Assembly (NCBI GenBank): GCA_017309115.1
Contig: JAFLEF010000033.1
Coordinates: 22,801-86,800, forward strand
Origin: Verrucomicrobiota bacterium
Lineage (GTDB): Bacteria; Verrucomicrobiota; Verrucomicrobiia; Limisphaerales; UBA9464
DNA length: 64,000 nt
Direction of reading: 5' to 3'
The position numbers and the translations under genes were made by a program. Position 1 is the first letter of the stretch; each line of letters starts with the position of its first letter. This document shows, piece by piece, positions 16,314 through 25,690 of this stretch. A model generated the notes under the pieces. That model had not been told where the DNA came from. It saw only the letters and a program-made list of their open reading frames with translations, and searched no databases.

Positions 16314-17312
16314 ATGGATCGCCTCCAGCAGCGTGCCCTGATGAGTTCGACTGCCGCGCATGCGGCGGTTCTGGCACTGGTGCTGCTGGCAGGTGGTTGG
16401 GCGGCTCGCAAGGCGGTTCCAACCGAAGTTCCATTTCTCGAGATTATCCCTACCGACCTCAAGCTGACCATGGGCGACCAAATTGGGGGAGGAACGCCCA
16501 ATCCGCGTCCGCTCGACCGAGTGGAGGGAATGCCTGCTCTGCCGAAGGTGACCACCCCTGATTCGGTGGTAGCTCCGGTTCCGCCGAAAGTGGAGACCAA
16601 GCCGATTGAACCGCTGCCCGAACCCAAGAAGGTCGAAAAACAGGAGAAGGTTGAGAAGGTTGAAGCCGCCAAGTCCGAGCCGGTTAAGACCGAGCGTAAA
16701 ATCGAAGTGTCCAAGGAAGTCCGGCCAACCGCCAAGGCTCAGGATGTCGATGACACAAAAAAAGCCGATAAACCGAAGATACAAGTCAGCAAACAGGTCC
16801 GGACGCTGAGTTCGGCCGACAAGCAAAAGGCGGAACGAGAGGCTCGGGAGGCGCGCGAAGCACAGGAAGCTCGGGAGGCGGCCGCGTCCGCCGCCCAGGC
16901 TCGAGCCCAACGTTCAGCCAATGCGCAAAAACTGGCCTCCCGACTGACCGGAGCCGCCGTCGGAGTATCCCAGAAAGTGGGTGGTTCCACGCAAATAGAG
17001 ATGCCCGGACCGGGTGGGGCGGCCTACGCTCCTTACACCTCCTGGCTGCAAACGTTCCTTTATCAGCAGTGGCGTCGGCCCACGAGCAGTTCGTCCAATC
17101 AGGAATGGGTGGGGCTGAACCTCACCATCTCCAAGGATGGAACGGTTCTCGGCGTCTCGATCACGCGTTCCTCCGGGATCCGTTCCCTGGATGCTTCGGT
17201 TGAGGAAATCTTCCGCCGCCACCCTAAGTTGCGTCCTCTTCCTGACGAATACCAAGAGCCTCGTCTGGTTGTCCCAGTGAAATTTGTGCTCGAAGCCCCC
17301 GGGTCCTTATGA
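16314..17312 (+). CDS. tolA: TolA/TonB-type energy transducer
   Basis: The 332-residue protein has a short N-terminus, one membrane segment (about residues 10-30, HAAVLALVLLAGGW), a long periplasmic Pro/Lys/Glu/Ala-rich rod (residues 75-210, with repeats such as EAREAREAQEAREA) and a C-terminal TonB/TolA-like domain (SITRSSGIRSLDASVEEIFRR, then PVKFVLE). It should couple TolQR movement to TolB/Pal at the outer membrane. The ATG at 16314 follows the tolR stop by 2 nt, and its own stop overlaps tolB in ATGA. The rod is low-complexity, so homology rests on context and the C-terminal domain. Confidence 0.88.
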   Translation: MDRLQQRALMSSTAAHAAVLALVLLAGGWAARKAVPTEVPFLEIIPTDLKLTMGDQIGGGTPNPRPLDRVEGMPALPKVTTPDSVVAPVPPKVETKPIEPLPEPKKVEKQEKVEKVEAAKSEPVKTERKIEVSKEVRPTAKAQDVDDTKKADKPKIQVSKQVRTLSSADKQKAEREAREAREAQEAREAAASAAQARAQRSANAQKLASRLTGAAVGVSQKVGGSTQIEMPGPGGAAYAPYTSWLQTFLYQQWRRPTSSSSNQEWVGLNLTISKDGTVLGVSITRSSGIRSLDASVEEIFRRHPKLRPLPDEYQEPRLVVPVKFVLEAPGSL

Positions 17313-18502
17313 AGTTTGGTTGTCGATTCCGTTGCTCCCCCCGCAGTGCTGTTGTGGCGCTGTGGCTCGCCTGTTCCTCCGCCTTGTCCGCTCAGGATAG
17401 TGCTGTCGAAATTCGCGGACAGACCGTCCGCACCATTCCCATCGCCCTCTCGGGTTTTCCCGATGAAGTGCGCAAAATCCTGGAGTTCGACCTGTATGTG
17501 GTCGGCTTCGAAGTGGCCTCGGCCAAACCCCAATACCGATTGACTGGAACCGTTCAAGGGGAGGTCCGGGGTACGCTTGCCGATGCGAATACCCAGACGG
17601 CGCTGTTCTCCCGGGCCTATCCCGGGGGGACGACCCGCGCCCAGGCCCATGCGCTGGCCAATGACGTGGTCAAGACTCTGCTGCAGCTGCCGGGAATCGC
17701 CCAGACCAAGATCGCGTTTCGCAATCTGCCCGGGGGTCGGAATGCCAAGGGCGAGACCATCTCCGAGGTGTGGGCGTCCGATTATGATGGCGCCAATGGG
17801 GTGGCTTTAACCGCCGACAATTCCATTTCATTTGGCCCCAGTTGGGTGCCGGGTCAGCTCAAACTGTTCTACACCTCGTTCCGGGCCGCGCGTCCGGAGA
17901 TTTATCTACAGGACCTGCGATCCGGCGATCGAACCCGGATTTTTTCCTTTCCGGGAACCAGTTCGAGCCCAGCGGTTTCACCCGATGGACGACAGGTGGT
18001 TATGGTCTTGAGCCGAAGCGGCAGTCCAGACCTGTGGATTGCCAATGTCGACGGCAGCGGACTCAAGCAGCTCACGACGACCAAGGAGTTGGAGGCGTCA
18101 CCCTGCTGGTCGCCGGATGGGAGGACGATTTGCTTTACCTCGGCGGACAGCGGTCGGCCGACCCTCTACACCATCCCGGCGACGGGGGGGGCGATGAAGC
18201 GCTTGAACACCGGCGGCGTGACCCAATGCACCGAGCCGGATTGGTCTCCGGATGGCAAATGGATCGCCTTCACTCGGGCGGCGGGGGAGTTCACCCTTTA
18301 CGTCATGCCGGCGGGCGGCGGGAGTGCGGAAGCAGTGGTTGCGGGCGAGGATCCCTCGTGGTCTCCGAACTCGCGGACGCTGATCTTTACTCGCCGCGCT
18401 GGCGCGGAACGGCGACTGTCGCTGCTTGACGTGCCCTCGCGTCACGTCAAGGATTTGTCTCGAATTTCGGGCAGTTGCTCCCAGCCCAGTTGGGCCAGAT
18501 AA
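17309..18502 (+). CDS. tolB: TolB periplasmic beta-propeller protein
   Basis: The 397-residue protein has a signal peptide (ALWLACSSALSAQ), an N-terminal alpha/beta domain (residues 25-150) and a six-bladed propeller with recurring SPDGR / WSPDG motifs (SPAVSPDGRQVV, CWSPDGRTICF, DWSPDGKWIAF, SWSPNSRTLIF). These are the WD-like repeats of TolB, which binds Pal and the TolA C-terminus. ATGA overlap with tolA indicates coupling. Confidence 0.93.
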   Translation: MKFGCRFRCSPRSAVVALWLACSSALSAQDSAVEIRGQTVRTIPIALSGFPDEVRKILEFDLYVVGFEVASAKPQYRLTGTVQGEVRGTLADANTQTALFSRAYPGGTTRAQAHALANDVVKTLLQLPGIAQTKIAFRNLPGGRNAKGETISEVWASDYDGANGVALTADNSISFGPSWVPGQLKLFYTSFRAARPEIYLQDLRSGDRTRIFSFPGTSSSPAVSPDGRQVVMVLSRSGSPDLWIANVDGSGLKQLTTTKELEASPCWSPDGRTICFTSADSGRPTLYTIPATGGAMKRLNTGGVTQCTEPDWSPDGKWIAFTRAAGEFTLYVMPAGGGSAEAVVAGEDPSWSPNSRTLIFTRRAGAERRLSLLDVPSRHVKDLSRISGSCSQPSWAR

Positions 18503-18526
18503 CTACCCCCCGATACCAAGGCTGAT

Positions 18527-19186
18527 ATGAAGTCGTTTCTGTCCCGAGCTGTGCTATTCCTCGTGGCGGTTTCCCTAGTTGGGGGATCCGTCGGATGTTC
18601 CAAAAAACCTAAAAACCTGACCCCACTCCCGGCGGGTCAGTCGGGGGCGCCCGCGCCTACCGACTCTGTGCCGTTGGAAGGCACGGGTGGGACTTCTCCG
18701 GGAGCTGGCCGGTTGCCGGGTTCGGAGAATGGAGTGGGGGGTACCGATTTGAGCAACGGAGGCGGTTTGGGTTTGGGTGACCAAGGCTTAAATCCCAACC
18801 TTGACGCCCGCAACAAGTTGGAGAACCGGGAAATTTTCGCCAACGACAACGTCTACTTCGATTTCGACAAGTTCAATGTGAAGCCGCAATACATGGCGAA
18901 CATCACGAAAGTGGCCGATTACCTCAAGGCGCATCCGACCGACTCGCTCCTGGTGGAGGGGCACACCGACGATCGCGGCACGGAAGAATACAATCTGGCT
19001 CTGGGCGAGCGACGGGCTCAATCGGTTCGCGACCGCTTGGTTTCTGCCGGGGTCAGCGGTGACCGCATCACCACCATTAGCTACGGCAAGGAAAAGCCGG
19101 CAGTGATCGGGAATACGGAAGAGGCGTTCGCCAAGAATCGACGCGGGGTCTTCGTTCTGCTGTCCAATCCCGCTGCCATCCAGTGA
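18527..19186 (+). CDS. pal: peptidoglycan-associated lipoprotein Pal
   Basis: The 219-residue protein has a lipoprotein signal with lipobox around Cys24 (VGGSVGC), a Gly/Pro-rich linker (residues 30-95) and a C-terminal OmpA-like domain: NVYFDFDKFNVKP, the peptidoglycan-binding GHTDDRGTEEYNLALGERRA and KNRRGVFVL. It anchors the outer membrane to peptidoglycan and is the last gene of the tol operon, followed by a strong terminator. Confidence 0.94.
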   Translation: MKSFLSRAVLFLVAVSLVGGSVGCSKKPKNLTPLPAGQSGAPAPTDSVPLEGTGGTSPGAGRLPGSENGVGGTDLSNGGGLGLGDQGLNPNLDARNKLENREIFANDNVYFDFDKFNVKPQYMANITKVADYLKAHPTDSLLVEGHTDDRGTEEYNLALGERRAQSVRDRLVSAGVSGDRITTISYGKEKPAVIGNTEEAFAKNRRGVFVLLSNPAAIQ

Positions 19187-19203
19187 GTCATTCTTGATTC
19201 CAA

Positions 19204-19229
19204 GCCCCGCCTCCCCGGCGGGGCTTTTT
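19204..19229 (+). terminator. intrinsic terminator of the tol-pal operon
   Basis: GCCCCGCC (19204-19211) and GGCGGGGC (19217-19224) form a perfect 8-bp stem with a 5-nt loop, followed by TTTTTCTTT, 17 nt after the pal stop. Confidence 0.9.
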
Positions 19230-19310
19230 CTTTGCGGCAGCAACATTGATTGAATCCGGCGGTTTGATTTGTCCCTTTACCCCTCGGGCGGGCAGTCCTA
19301 GCTTCGTTGC

Positions 19311-19490
19311 GTGAACTCAATTGAATTCCACCCGGTCCTGGCGATGATTGGAACGACCGAGATTCTGATCATCCTTGGAATCGTGGTCTTGTTGTTTGGT
19401 GCGCGAAAGATCCCCGAGCTCTTCAAGGGCGTGGGTACTGGCATCAAAGAATTCAAAAAGGCCTCGAAGGATGACGATCGTCCGGCCTGA
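19311..19490 (+). CDS. tatA: twin-arginine translocase subunit TatA (short)
   Basis: A short frame encodes 59 residues from GTG at 19311, or 48 from ATG at 19344 ([15 protein letters not shown]). It shows the TatA pattern: one membrane helix ([17 protein letters not shown]), the hinge motif [19 protein letters not shown] and a very short charged tail. It is closely similar to the following gene, which has the same IGTTEIL start, so the two are probably duplicates. TatA multimerises to form the Tat pore for folded proteins. Confidence 0.88.
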   Translation: MNSIEFHPVLAMIGTTEILIILGIVVLLFGARKIPELFKGVGTGIKEFKKASKDDDRPA

Positions 19491-19522
19491 AGCGGCAAAT
19501 GGTTTGGATTTCGATACGTGAC

Positions 19523-19807
19523 ATGAACGCTTCGCTATTGGCCATGATTGGGACGACCGAGATCTTGGTGATCGCGGTGGTGGTTTTGGTTTTGTTTGGC
19601 GCCAAGAAAGTGCCCGAACTCATGAAGGGTGTCGGTACCGGCATCAAGGAATTCAAAAAAGCCTCCCGCGACGTGCAGGATGAATTGCACCGGGCCATGG
19701 ACGAAGTGGAGCGGACACCACCTCCGCCCCCCGCTCCCAAACCGGCCCCAGCTCCGGATTCCCTCGCTCAATCCTCCACCCGATCCGATCTCGCGCCAAA
19801 AGCCTGA
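19523..19807 (+). CDS. second TatA/TatB-like subunit
   Basis: The 94-residue protein from ATG at 19523 repeats the IGTTEIL membrane helix and the [19 protein letters not shown] hinge, then adds an amphipathic stretch ([15 protein letters not shown]) and a Pro-rich tail. The longer helical part suggests a TatB-like role, although the membrane segment is TatA-like; many non-proteobacterial Tat systems lack a true TatB. It lies between tatA and tatC on the same strand. Confidence 0.82.
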   Translation: MNASLLAMIGTTEILVIAVVVLVLFGAKKVPELMKGVGTGIKEFKKASRDVQDELHRAMDEVERTPPPPPAPKPAPAPDSLAQSSTRSDLAPKA

Positions 19808-19834
19808 TTCGGATTTTGGTTTTCCCCCCTGGGC

Positions 19835-20851
19835 ATGGCTGACGAGTTGGAGGTGTTGCCTCCTGAGCACGACGGGTCCGAGGACGAGGGCGGTGGCCCA
19901 GTTAAGAGTTTCCTCGAACATCTCGAAGACCTGCGTTGGACGTTGGTCAAATGCGCTATTTCGTTGGCCCTCGGCGTTCTGGTCGCCTTAAGCGCCAGCC
20001 CCACCATCGTCAAAATCCTGGAATGGCCGTTGGTCCTCGCCCAACGCGTCAAAACCACGGACCAACCTCGGGTCATTCTTACTCTGGGAACCAACGTCCT
20101 GGCGCGGATGTTGGCGACTGATTTCCCGGTCATTGGCGGCCCAACGAATCAAGATCTGTTTCTCAAGTTGGCGCCAATCGAAGTGGGAACCAATTTGGTG
20201 CTGGCCGTGGTGCCGGACACTAATCCTCCGGCCGTAGCCCAGTATGGAATGCAGGTGGGGTTGAAGACCCTCGGACCGGCGGAGCCCTTCACGGTGGCGG
20301 TCAAGATTGCCCTGTATGGCGGAACGGCGCTGGCGGCCCCGTTTATCCTGTTGTTTCTGGGCCAATTCATCCTTCCTGCCCTCCACGTTCACGAAAAGCG
20401 TTTCGTCTACAAGGCGGCCGGCTTCGGAACCTTCCTCTTCTTCCTCGGAGTGGCCTTCTGCTACTTCCTCGTGCTGGTCGTGGCCTTAAGTTCCACCGTG
20501 ACGTTCTCCAATTGGCTCGGGTTTGCCGCCGATGAATGGCGAGCGTCGGAGTACATCGGATTCATTTGCTGGTTCATGATCGGAATGGGATTTGCCTTTC
20601 AGCTTCCCCTGGTGCTGTTGACGCTGGTGAAGGTGGGGATTCTCGACGCGGACCGACTCAGTGGCCTGCGTATGTACTGGGTTGTGGCGGGGCTTACCAT
20701 TTCCGCGTTTATCACTCCGGACGGAAATCCGCTGACAATGCTGCTCATGTTCCTGCCGTTGCATGTGCTGTACGAAATCAGCGTGATCATCGCCAAATGG
20801 TGGGAGCGAACGGAGGCGAAGGCGAAGGCCTTGGAGGATGGTGCGCGTTGA
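19835..20851 (+). CDS. tatC: twin-arginine translocase TatC, with enlarged first periplasmic loop
   Basis: The 338-residue protein has TatC features: the cytoplasmic FLEHLEDLRWTL motif (residues 26-37), a first helix at about 38-60, and further segments (LAAPFILLFLGQFILPAL, FLFFLGVAFCYFLV, FMIGMGFAFQLPLVLL and others). It is the receptor for twin-arginine signal peptides. Between helix 1 and the conserved LGPAEPFTVAVKIAL stretch lie about 80 residues, roughly twice the usual loop, so the protein is longer than the common 240-260 residues. The next gene overlaps slightly or follows closely. Confidence 0.93.
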   Translation: MADELEVLPPEHDGSEDEGGGPVKSFLEHLEDLRWTLVKCAISLALGVLVALSASPTIVKILEWPLVLAQRVKTTDQPRVILTLGTNVLARMLATDFPVIGGPTNQDLFLKLAPIEVGTNLVLAVVPDTNPPAVAQYGMQVGLKTLGPAEPFTVAVKIALYGGTALAAPFILLFLGQFILPALHVHEKRFVYKAAGFGTFLFFLGVAFCYFLVLVVALSSTVTFSNWLGFAADEWRASEYIGFICWFMIGMGFAFQLPLVLLTLVKVGILDADRLSGLRMYWVVAGLTISAFITPDGNPLTMLLMFLPLHVLYEISVIIAKWWERTEAKAKALEDGAR

Positions 20852-20918
20852 CTTCTGCAAATCCATGCTTGCCACTGTAAACGATCACCCTAGGCTGGTT
20901 CGCGAACACTACGTTTTT

Positions 20919-21350
20919 ATGGCCTCCGTCAAATCCGCTAGCTTGCTCGCCGCCGTCGGGGCGGTGTCCCTCCTTACCGGTTGCTCCAGCATGGAACAGA
21001 AGCTGGGCCGCGGTATCGCCAATGTCATGGAGCCGCTGCGGGGGGGCGAATTCACGCGCTCGACGGAGCAGACCTATTTGGCCGACGGACCGACGGTTGC
21101 CATGAGCTACGGAAAGGTCCATGGGATTGCCCGGACCATTCAACGTACGGCGGTTGGAGCGTTCGACATTGTGACGTTCCCCATCCCGACTGAACCTCTG
21201 ATCACTCCTTCGGAGCCGGTTTATCCCGACAGCGTGAAACCTCAGATGGCGGGTAACCTCGGAGTCGAATCCAGCCAATACATTGGTTTCGGAAGCGGTG
21301 CCGTGCTGCCTGGTCTCGGAACGGCGATGTTCAATCCGCTCGAGAACTAA
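20919..21350 (+). CDS. exosortase-associated lipoprotein, TIGR04073-like
   Basis: From ATG at 20919 the protein has 143 residues with a lipoprotein signal ending at Cys22 (SLLTGCSSMEQKLGRG). The sequence GRGIANVMEPLRGGEF, followed by FDIVTFPIPTEPLITPSEPVYPDSV, fits the small family annotated as exosortase system-associated protein TIGR04073, by memory of its pattern. Longer frames upstream overlap tatC and lack a signal peptide. The role is unknown; it is linked in other genomes with exosortase/PEP-CTERM sorting, and a PEP-CTERM-like protein lies at 52746 in this window. Confidence 0.75.
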   Translation: MASVKSASLLAAVGAVSLLTGCSSMEQKLGRGIANVMEPLRGGEFTRSTEQTYLADGPTVAMSYGKVHGIARTIQRTAVGAFDIVTFPIPTEPLITPSEPVYPDSVKPQMAGNLGVESSQYIGFGSGAVLPGLGTAMFNPLEN

Positions 21351-21367
21351 GTCGGAATACTCTTCTA

Positions 21368-21397
21368 GCGCGCCAACCCGGGTTGGCGCGCTTTTTT
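21368..21397 (+). terminator. intrinsic terminator abutting the ispE start
   Basis: GCGCGCCAACC (21368-21378) and GGTTGGCGCGC (21381-21391) are a perfect 11-bp palindromic stem followed by TTTTTT (21392-21397). The next three bases are the ispE ATG. It ends the lipoprotein transcript. Confidence 0.92.
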
Positions 21398-22270
21398 ATG
21401 CCTCTGATCCGCAGCTCCCCCTGCAAGGTCAACTTCGTCCTCAACCTTCTGGGACGGCGCCCGGACGGATTCCATGAGCTCGAAACGCTGTTCTTTCCAG
21501 TTCCGTTGCAGGACGAACTCCGGTTGGAAGTGGCACCATCAGGAGTTTCCTTGACCTGTTCGCATCCCGAACTGCCAGTGGATGGAACGAATCTGGTCGT
21601 ACGGGCGGCGAACGAGTGGCTGGCTGCATCTGGGATCGGTTCCGGTGTGCGGATTCATTTAGAGAAACGATTGCCTTTGGCGGCTGGGCTGGGTGCCGGG
21701 AGTGCCAACGCGGCGATCACCTTGCTCGGTCTCAACGAACTGTTTGGACATCCGCTCTCGCATGCGGAGTTGGACCAGTTGGCAGCGGGGTTGGGTTCGG
21801 ATGTAAATTTTTTCCTCCAGCCGAACCCAGCCTTGGCTTTTGGACGTGGGGAACGGATTCAGCCTCTGGCACCGTTTCCTGTTCTAAGCGGTCACGCGCT
21901 GTTGTTGTTTCATCCTGGATTTGGGGTTTCGACTCCCTGGGCGTTTCGGGAATTGGCGGACTTCCCGGAGAATCGGAATGGTCAACCGGGTCGGGCGGCG
22001 AAGGTGGCTGAGGCCTTGACCCGGGGAGATCTCCATGCGGCTTTGGCGGGCTGGTTTAACGCCCTCGAAGCTCCTGTTCTCAGGAAGTATCCCGTGTTGG
22101 CGCTTTACCAGGAGTTTCTTCGAAGCCGGGGAGCGTTGGGAGCGCTGATGTCTGGCAGCGGTTCCACGACCTTTGCCTTGTTTTCTGACCTGGCCGCGGC
22201 GGAAGCCGTCGTTCCGGAGTTTCGGGCAAAGTTTGGGCGAGCCGGCTGGCTGGCCACCGTGGGCCTATAA
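21398..22270 (+). CDS. ispE: 4-diphosphocytidyl-2-C-methyl-D-erythritol kinase
   Basis: The 290-residue GHMP kinase phosphorylates CDP-methylerythritol in the non-mevalonate isoprenoid pathway. Visible features are SPCKVNFVLNLLGRRPDGFHELETLF at the N-terminus in two overlapping motifs (CKVNF and RPDGFHELET), the ATP-binding LPLAAGLGAGSANAA (about residue 95), and the C-terminal LMSGSGSTTFAL. ATG at 21398 is chosen because the conserved CKVNF motif begins eight residues in. The start touches the T-tract of the preceding terminator, so either it is read through or transcribed from a promoter overlapping the hairpin. ispA lies 7 kb away. Confidence 0.93.
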   Translation: MPLIRSSPCKVNFVLNLLGRRPDGFHELETLFFPVPLQDELRLEVAPSGVSLTCSHPELPVDGTNLVVRAANEWLAASGIGSGVRIHLEKRLPLAAGLGAGSANAAITLLGLNELFGHPLSHAELDQLAAGLGSDVNFFLQPNPALAFGRGERIQPLAPFPVLSGHALLLFHPGFGVSTPWAFRELADFPENRNGQPGRAAKVAEALTRGDLHAALAGWFNALEAPVLRKYPVLALYQEFLRSRGALGALMSGSGSTTFALFSDLAAAEAVVPEFRAKFGRAGWLATVGL

Positions 22271-22316
22271 AAACCCTGGCTTGCCCTGCCAAGCATTGAC
22301 TCGCGATGCTCTCGCC

Positions 22317-22643
22317 ATGCCTGTTGCGACCGAGTTTTCTGGGGTGACCGTGGTCACCAAAGCGAATGTCTATTTTGAGGGCCGGGTGGTCAGTCACACG
22401 GTCCGGTTCCCTGATGGTTCCCGCAAAACTCTGGGTCTGATTTTCCCGGGAAACTTCTACTTCGGAACCGAGGCGGCGGAACGTATGGAAATCGTTTCCG
22501 GAACCTGCCGGGTGAAACTCAAGGGCAGCGCCGAGGAGATCGAAGTGGTTGCCGGTGGGGCGTTCGAGGTCCCGGCCAAGTCCGGTTTCGACGTCTCCGT
22601 CGCCTCCGGTCAGTGCGAGTACATTTGTTCGTTTCTGCCGTAA
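22317..22643 (+). CDS. ppnP: pyrimidine/purine nucleoside phosphorylase (PpnP/YaiE family)
   Basis: The 108-residue protein is a single cupin: VTVVTKANVYFEGRVVSHTVRF, KTLGLIFPGNFYFGTEAAERMEI and VVAGGAFEVPAKSGFDV match the PpnP family. PpnP enzymes cleave several nucleosides with phosphate to give ribose 1-phosphate and base. The start is the ATG at 22317; longer frames would overlap ispE. Confidence 0.9.
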   Translation: MPVATEFSGVTVVTKANVYFEGRVVSHTVRFPDGSRKTLGLIFPGNFYFGTEAAERMEIVSGTCRVKLKGSAEEIEVVAGGAFEVPAKSGFDVSVASGQCEYICSFLP

Positions 22644-22685
22644 CGGATCCAGCTTCGGCGGCTTGTCCCTGGAGATGGCCTCTGC

Positions 22686-24074
<1,389 letters not shown>

Positions 24075-24245
24075 GTTCAAATCCGCACAACTTCGCGGGA
24101 TGGTGAAAAGTAAGCCAGTTACATGCCGGATCCCCAAGGGCCGGAGAAAATGGGGCGAAAAAAGTTCAGTCTCGACGGGAGTTTCGGTTGCTCTTGCCGA
24201 GGGAAACGGCTTCGTGCGGAGGCCCGTTCTCGTTAGTCTCGCAAC

Positions 24246-25061
24246 ATGCAGTTCGCCATCTGCAACGAGATCTTTCAGGACTGGACGTTCGACCGGGCCT
24301 GCGCACTGGCGCGGGAGTCCGGCTACGACGCAGTGGAACTGGCTCCCTTCACGTTTGCGCCTTTAATCACTGACATCACCCGCGAACAGCGGCAGCTCAT
24401 TCGTCGGAATGTCGCTGATTCGGGATTGGCGGTTTCCGGAATCCACTGGGTATTGGCCTACACGGAAGGATTTCATGTGAATCATCCCGAGGCGGAGGTG
24501 CGCCGAAAGACCAGCGATTACCTCGTGGCGGCGGTCGAGTTTTGCGCCGAGGTCGGTGGGCGCTCCATGATCTTTGGCTCGCCTAAGCGTCGGGATCGCT
24601 TGCCCGGAGTTTCGCCGGCCGATGCCGTGCGCTGGACACAGGACACGTTCCTGGCGGCTATTCGGGTTGCGGAGAAGGCAGGCGTGACCATTTGCATGGA
24701 ACCCTTGGCGCCCAGCGAAACGAACTTCCTCAACACGGCGGCGGAAACCCTGGCGCTGACCGAACCGGTCGGGTCCAAGGCGTTTCAAATTATGCTCGAC
24801 GTAAAGGCGATGTGTTCGGAGTCGCAATCCATTCCGGAGATCATCTCCCAATGTCGGGGTCGGTTTGCTTACTTCCACGCCAACGACCGCAATTTGAAGG
24901 GGCCGGGTTTTGGAGACGTGGAGTATGGGCCCATTGTGGCGGCGTTGCAGGCGGCGGGGTATGCCGGCACGGTTTCCGTGGAGGTGTTCAAGTTTGAGGA
25001 GGGGCCGGAGGTGATTGCCCGCCAGAGTCGCTCCTACCTCCGGGAGAAGTTTGGCTGTTAG
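24246..25061 (+). CDS. sugar phosphate isomerase/epimerase family (AP endonuclease-2-like TIM barrel)
   Basis: The 271-residue protein has the xylose-isomerase-like TIM barrel: FAICNEIFQDW, YDAVELAPF, metal-binding positions in EPLAPSETNF, LDVKAM and HANDRNLKGPGFGDVEYGPI. Enzymes of this family isomerise or epimerise sugars, hydroxypyruvate or inosose. The protein has no signal peptide. It is divergent from the CBM48 gene, with a 171-nt spacer between them and no clear promoter. Confidence 0.8.
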   Translation: MQFAICNEIFQDWTFDRACALARESGYDAVELAPFTFAPLITDITREQRQLIRRNVADSGLAVSGIHWVLAYTEGFHVNHPEAEVRRKTSDYLVAAVEFCAEVGGRSMIFGSPKRRDRLPGVSPADAVRWTQDTFLAAIRVAEKAGVTICMEPLAPSETNFLNTAAETLALTEPVGSKAFQIMLDVKAMCSESQSIPEIISQCRGRFAYFHANDRNLKGPGFGDVEYGPIVAALQAAGYAGTVSVEVFKFEEGPEVIARQSRSYLREKFGC

Positions 25062-25138
25062 TCAGTATTCGCAGCGGGCACGCTTGACCGGATCCCATTT
25101 CGGGAATCCGTTGAATCCTGAAGACACCGCAAACGACT

Positions 25139-25657
25139 ATGAAGACATCCAAAATCGCACTTTTGTTGGCTACCACGGCTCTGTTGACGCTGGCTCCGGT
25201 TGGTTGTGACCAAGGAAAATCCACCACCGATGGCGCCAGTGGAGCGAGCACCAGTGGGGGTTCGGGTGGAACTGCGGTGACCCTGCCGGTGGATCTTTCG
25301 AAGTTTGAAGGTGTCTTCGCCTCGGCAACTGGGACCGTGAAAACCGAGTTCGACAAGATCGTGACGGCTGTGAAGTCGGCTGATTACTCGGGAGCGCTCG
25401 CTTCCATCCAATCCTTGGCCAGCAACGTCAATTTGAGCGCCGAACAGAAGAGTGCCTTGACCCAGTTGATGGAGCAGATCAAGTCGAAGTCAGGCGAGCT
25501 CTGGAAGGGCGCCAGCGATGCCGCCGGCAAAGCGGTCAATCAAGCCACAGAGGCGGCGGGCAAAGCGGCTGAGAAGGCCACTGATGCCGCTAGCAAGGCC
25601 GCCGAGAAGGCCAGTGACGCCGCCAGTAAGGCCGCCAAGGATCTTCTGCCGAAGTAA
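25139..25657 (+). CDS. small lipoprotein with LEA-like alanine/lysine repeats
   Basis: The 172-residue protein has a signal peptide with a lipobox-like end (LAPVGC, Cys23), a Ser/Gly linker, a helical middle (residues 60-120) and a C-terminal stretch (about 122-168) of 11-residue repeats such as AAGKAAEKATD and AASKAAEKASD. The repeats resemble late-embryogenesis-abundant (LEA) amphipathic helices. No enzyme function is suggested; it could be an envelope- or stress-related protein. Followed 33 nt later by recG. Confidence 0.65.
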   Translation: MKTSKIALLLATTALLTLAPVGCDQGKSTTDGASGASTSGGSGGTAVTLPVDLSKFEGVFASATGTVKTEFDKIVTAVKSADYSGALASIQSLASNVNLSAEQKSALTQLMEQIKSKSGELWKGASDAAGKAVNQATEAAGKAAEKATDAASKAAEKASDAASKAAKDLLPK

Positions 25658-25690
25658 GCTGCAAGCCCGCGGGGCTACTTAAGTTCAGGC

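Noticed and set aside
20838-20918. upstream extension of the TIGR04073-type lipoprotein overlapping tatC
   Set aside because: It would bury the lipoprotein signal peptide; ATG at 20919 gives a normal lipobox.
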